Assembly (NCBI GenBank): GCA_027061725.1
Contig: JAMOVG010000198.1
Coordinates: 1 to 41,160 of the forward strand
Length of the DNA: 41,160 nucleotides
Source: Desulfobacteraceae bacterium
Lineage (GTDB): Bacteria; Desulfobacterota; Desulfobacteria; Desulfobacterales; JALSRD01
Direction: 5' to 3'
The translations under genes and the position numbers were made by a program. Below, in pieces: positions 37,323 through 41,160 of the stretch (the stretch's first letter is position 1; each line of letters opens with the position of its first letter). The notes below the pieces were generated by a model. It searched no databases. It worked only from the letters and a program-made list of their open reading frames with translations, and had not been told where the DNA came from.

Positions 37323-37562
37323 TCAGCCCCCGAAGATGCGCTGAAAGACGTGAACACGCTCGCCGCCCTGCAGGCGGTGGGAGGATTTAACCAGTTTGCC
37401 GTCCACGGAGACCATGCCCAGGCGACTTGCAGGAATGCCCAACTGCTCGATGAGACGGCCGACATCGGCACCCTCCGGCAGCGCTACTACGAGACCGCTG
37501 CGGGCGTCGTAGCCGGGCACATGCCTGGGAAGGGTGCCGAACAGTTTTACGGAGACGTTCAT
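37323..37562 (-). CDS. MoaD/ThiS-family beta-grasp sulfur carrier-like protein
   Basis: 79 aa, VSVKLFGTLPRHVP... ends in GG; next to AOR. Confidence 0.85.
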   Translation of the reverse strand: MNVSVKLFGTLPRHVPGYDARSGLVVALPEGADVGRLIEQLGIPASRLGMVSVDGKLVKSSHRLQGGERVHVFQRIFGG

Positions 37563-37571
37563 GGCGGCCCG

Positions 37572-39299
37572 CTAGAAGTCGAAGGTCTTGTCCATCTCTT
37601 CGTCGCTGATGATGACGACCTTGTTGTGGGGCGGCAGGGGCTCTTCGTAGAACATGGGCGCCAGCCGATCGTCCTGGCTGGTGAAGCCGGCGCGCCGGTT
37701 GAAGTCGCGCTCGGCCTTGAGAACGCGGGTCCCCAGGTCGGTCCAGTCCGCCTCGGTAAAGGCTTTGCCGGACTTGGCGGCGATCATTTTGCACACGTTT
37801 TCCAGGCCGCCCGGGGCGGCCAGGCCGCTCTGGGCAAAGTCGCAAATGCCCACGCTGTCCACGGCCGCCATATGGATCTGGGTGTTTCGGGAGGCCTCCA
37901 CCTGTCCCTCGGCGGAAAAGCGGTCCAGGGTCCCGCCGAAATCCTCCAGGCTCTGGTCCACCACCCACCCGGCGGTGTGATCGGCGCCCATGGGGGAGGT
38001 GGCGTAGGTGACCGCCATACCCTGGATGGCCCGGGGGTCGTAGGCCGCCATGCTCTGGCCCTTGACCACCGGCACGCGCGGGTGGCCGAAGTGTTTCCCC
38101 ACCGCCACCGGCCCGTTTCCGATGACCTTCCCGAAATCGGTTCCACCGGCGACTTCTTCCAGCATCTCGATGGCGGCCCGCCCGTCACCGAACGGTTTGT
38201 ACCCGGCGTCCATAGCCACGGCTACGGCCACGCCGGTGCTGATGGTGTCCAGGCCGATGTCGTCGCACAAAAAGTCCAGCCGGGCGATGGTGTCCAGGTC
38301 GTCGTTTCCGATCATGGCCCCCATGGACCAAATGGTCTCGTATTCGAGGGACGAAGTCACGTATTTGCCTTCGCGGTCCACGTACTCGTTGGAACAGTTG
38401 ATGATGCACTGGGCGCAGCCCTTGTGGGTGGTTTTGCCGCCCCGTTCGCGGATGATCTGCGCCATGGTTTCGCCGCTGATGTGGTCGGCCCCCTCGAACT
38501 GTCCTTCCCTGGCGTTGCGCGTGGGCAGGGCGCCGGCGGCGTTGATGGGTGCCACCAGCACGGCGCTGCCGAGTTCGGGAAGTACTTCTCCGCTGAACTC
38601 GTCGGCGCGCACGGCCCTGGCATACTCCCTGGCGGCGGTCTTGAAAGCCTCGGGGTCGGCCAGGGGCGCCGGTGCGTTGCCCTTTTTGTGCACCACCAGG
38701 GCCTTAAGCCCCTTGGACCCCATGACGGCGCCCAGCCCCCCCCGGCCGGCCGCCCGGCAGGGCCGGCCGTCGAAATCCGTCGTCTGGATGGAGGCTGCTG
38801 AAAGCTGCATCTCGCCGGCCGGGCCGATGCCGGTGACGCTGTAGTCCGGACCGAGCTGGTCCCGAATCTGTTCCACCATCTCGTACGTGCGGCTACCCCA
38901 AATGCGGCCGGCATCCGCCAGGCTCGCTTCGCCGTTTTCGTCGATTTTTAGAACAAAGGTTTTGCCGTCCTCCGGCCGCCCCTCGACCACGACCGCGGTG
39001 ATGCCGAGCCGCGCCAGGTCGCGAGCCACGGTGCCGCCTACGTTGCTCTCCTTGATACCGCCGGTCAGGGGACTCTTGGCGCCGACGGACAGGCGGCTGG
39101 TGTTGACCAGCGGCGTGGCGCTGAAGTAGCCCGGCGCGAAGATCAGTTTGTTGTCCGGCCCCAGGGGATCGCAGTCGGCGGGCACCTCGGCGTTGATTAA
39201 CAGGGACGTCAGGGCCCGTCCGCCCAGATTCGTGAATTCTTCGGGGACATCCCGGGTGGTTACGGTGGCGTTGGTCATATCGACGCGAATGAGTTTCAT
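37572..39299 (-). CDS. aor: Aldehyde:ferredoxin oxidoreductase family protein (tungsten/molybdopterin, 4Fe-4S)
   Basis: LGGRALTSLLI, GAKSPLTGGIKESNVGG, GRGGLGAVMGSKGLKALVV, C-x2-C-x3-C (CAQCIINC), DDIGLDTISTG. Confidence 0.92.
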   Translation of the reverse strand: MKLIRVDMTNATVTTRDVPEEFTNLGGRALTSLLINAEVPADCDPLGPDNKLIFAPGYFSATPLVNTSRLSVGAKSPLTGGIKESNVGGTVARDLARLGITAVVVEGRPEDGKTFVLKIDENGEASLADAGRIWGSRTYEMVEQIRDQLGPDYSVTGIGPAGEMQLSAASIQTTDFDGRPCRAAGRGGLGAVMGSKGLKALVVHKKGNAPAPLADPEAFKTAAREYARAVRADEFSGEVLPELGSAVLVAPINAAGALPTRNAREGQFEGADHISGETMAQIIRERGGKTTHKGCAQCIINCSNEYVDREGKYVTSSLEYETIWSMGAMIGNDDLDTIARLDFLCDDIGLDTISTGVAVAVAMDAGYKPFGDGRAAIEMLEEVAGGTDFGKVIGNGPVAVGKHFGHPRVPVVKGQSMAAYDPRAIQGMAVTYATSPMGADHTAGWVVDQSLEDFGGTLDRFSAEGQVEASRNTQIHMAAVDSVGICDFAQSGLAAPGGLENVCKMIAAKSGKAFTEADWTDLGTRVLKAERDFNRRAGFTSQDDRLAPMFYEEPLPPHNKVVIISDEEMDKTFDF

Positions 39300-39309
39300 G
39301 GGTCCTCCT

Positions 39310-39906
39310 TAGTCTTTGGAAATGATGTTTTCGACAGGCTTGTTCATCCGATGATCGCTCCTGCCCTTTTTACTTTCCGGATCCCTCGATGTTCTCGGTT
39401 CCCCGGTTTGGGCGCCGGAGCGGGCCAGGGATGCCACCTGCATCTCCTGGGGCGCCAGGTGAATATTTCGGGCTTTGACGCTGTTTGGAGAAGCGTTCGT
39501 CTCCGATCATGGCGGGCACCGAGAGCAAGTTTCGCAGCGGGATATGGCCCATGGGGAAGATGAACCCCTTCTGCGTTTCGGGAATCTTGCAGGAGTCGCC
39601 GATCATGCCGGCCAGCGTGCGGCACAGGTTGTCGCCGGTGACGGGGGCGATGGACGATACATAGCCGTATTCGCTCTGGGTGAATACTTTCGCGTAGTTC
39701 AGAACGATATCCGCAATTCCTGCCACGGAGACAGCGGTGGCAATCAGAGAATAAGACAATTCAGCGATAGCCGCATTTGCGCAGGACTTCCAGGATTCGC
39801 TTTCCTGGCGGTGGCCCGTCTGGAAAAAGGCGGACGCGAAGTGCTTGATGCGACGGCGCAGTTCGCAAAGCTCCTCGAAAAGCGTATCCTGGGAAGGCAT
39901 GGACAT
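39310..39906 (-). pseudogene. Conserved-looking gene upstream of AOR with apparent single-base frameshift near 39480-39495
   Basis: Frame 1 encodes MSMPSQDTLFEELCELRRR...SVPAMIGDERFSKQR; coding-like signal continues in another frame as KARNIHLAPQEMQVASLARSGAQTG...NKPVENIISKD, ending at TAAGGAGG just before the AOR ATG. Confidence 0.5.
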
Positions 39907-40150
39907 CGTGGTCTGTTTCTCCGGCGGAAAGGGGCCTGCCCCGCCGCCTGGCGGAAGCTGGATCCGGATGCAATAGATTAATTATGCCATACTCATTTGA
40001 AATGGTCAAGATCGTAACATCCAACAATTACACTAAAAAGATGTTGACTGGATCGAAGGGCGGCTCGTTTCCGGAAAAAGAGGGCGTTGACATTTCATGG
40101 GCTTGAAGGGATTCTTGTGAATGAAACCGTATTGAGGATGGGATGACGAT

Positions 40151-41160
40151 TTGAAGGCCGTTGCCGAAAATAGCGCGGTGATCAGCGAGACCCTGCGGGG
40201 GGTCGTCAGCCGCGTGACCTACCACAACCCCGAGAGCGGGTGGTCGGTGCTGCGGGTGTCGCCCTTCGACAATCCCCACGGGCAGGAGACGGTCATCGTG
40301 CACCAGACTAGGGTGTTTGCCGGGGCCACCATGGAGTTCCAGGGTACCTGGGTCGAGCACCCTAAATACGGCCGCCAGTTCCGGGCCACGGCTGCCATCG
40401 AGAAGAAGCCCGCCACCACGGCGGCGCTGGAGAAGTACCTGGGGTCGGGGCTCATCCGGGGGGTGGGGCCCAAGACGGCCAGGAAAATCGTGGCACACTT
40501 CGGCAAGGACACTCTGGAGGTGTTTGAAGCCCACATCGAGCGGCTCACCGAGGTGCGCGGCATCGCCGACAAGAAGCTGCACATGATCCGCGACGCCTGG
40601 CGCGAGCACCGCGCCATCCGCGAAGTCATGATGTTCCTGCAGTCCCACGGCATCAGCACCTTGTTCGCCGTGCGCATTTATAAAGAATACGGCGACGACG
40701 CCATCGCCATGGTGACCGAGGACCCCTACCGCCTGGCCGACGATTTTTATGGCATCGGCTTCTTCTCGGCCGACAAGGTGGCCCTGAGCATCGGACTGTC
40801 GCCCGACAGCCCCCGGCGCATCGCCGCCGGCATCCGCCACGTGCTGGCCGCCAGCCGCGCGTTCGGCCACTGCTACCTGACGGCCTCCCAGATCCGGGAG
40901 CAGGTCCGGGAGCTGCTGGGCCTGGACCTGGCCGACCGCCTGGTATCGCTGCTCGAGGAGATGGAGCGCGAGGGGCAGCTGAAGGTGCGGCGCCTGGCCG
41001 GTGGGGACGGCGCCGTGGAGCTCTGCTACTACGCCCGCTCGCTGTACTACGACGAGCAGTACGTGGCCCACTGGGCCGCCCGCATGAGCCGGCCGGTGCC
41101 GGTAGAGCGGGGCCGCGTGGCGCGCTGGGTGGCGCTATACTGCAAGGCCTCGGGGCTGGA
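40151..41160 (+). CDS. RecD2-like ATP-dependent helicase, N-terminal part (truncated by window end; TTG start proposed)
   Basis: ETLRGVVSRVTYHNPESGWSVLRV, YLGSGLIRGVGPKTARKIVAHFG, EDPYRLADDFYGIGFFSADKVALSIG. Confidence 0.88.
   Translation, partial: MKAVAENSAVISETLRGVVSRVTYHNPESGWSVLRVSPFDNPHGQETVIVHQTRVFAGATMEFQGTWVEHPKYGRQFRATAAIEKKPATTAALEKYLGSGLIRGVGPKTARKIVAHFGKDTLEVFEAHIERLTEVRGIADKKLHMIRDAWREHRAIREVMMFLQSHGISTLFAVRIYKEYGDDAIAMVTEDPYRLADDFYGIGFFSADKVALSIGLSPDSPRRIAAGIRHVLAASRAFGHCYLTASQIREQVRELLGLDLADRLVSLLEEMEREGQLKVRRLAGGDGAVELCYYARSLYYDEQYVAHWAARMSRPVPVERGRVARWVALYCKASGL

Overview
High-GC chromosomal window, consistent with a Desulfobacterota/deltaproteobacterium-like organism (inferred from gene content only). 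The left part is one minus-strand operon for a complete 14-subunit complex I, nuoA-BCD-E-F-G-H-I-J-K-L-M-N, with nuoB, C and D fused in one ORF. To the right are cardiolipin synthase, a PAS hybrid histidine kinase, a eukaryote-like HisH-HisF fusion in an operon with a DDAH-like enzyme, a cupin, a parvulin PPIase, and a cold-shock protein. These are followed by two tandem fold-type II PLP enzymes divergent from a TRAP transporter (dctQ-M-P), then glnS, an orphan receiver protein, a secreted orphan protein, a YhdH-like oxidoreductase, hutI, an aldehyde:ferredoxin oxidoreductase (AOR) locus with a MoaD/ThiS-like protein and an apparently frameshifted partner gene, and the 5' part of a recD2-like helicase. 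The most interesting signal is non-coding. Two unlinked intergenic regions (about 16087-16322 and 30886-31209) carry homologous, oppositely oriented elements with outer and inner inverted repeats enclosing two conserved hairpins. A second repeat family sits inside gaps of the nuo operon. No CRISPR array, rRNA, tRNA or recognisable transposase gene was seen. All calls come from reading the sequence; no searches were run.
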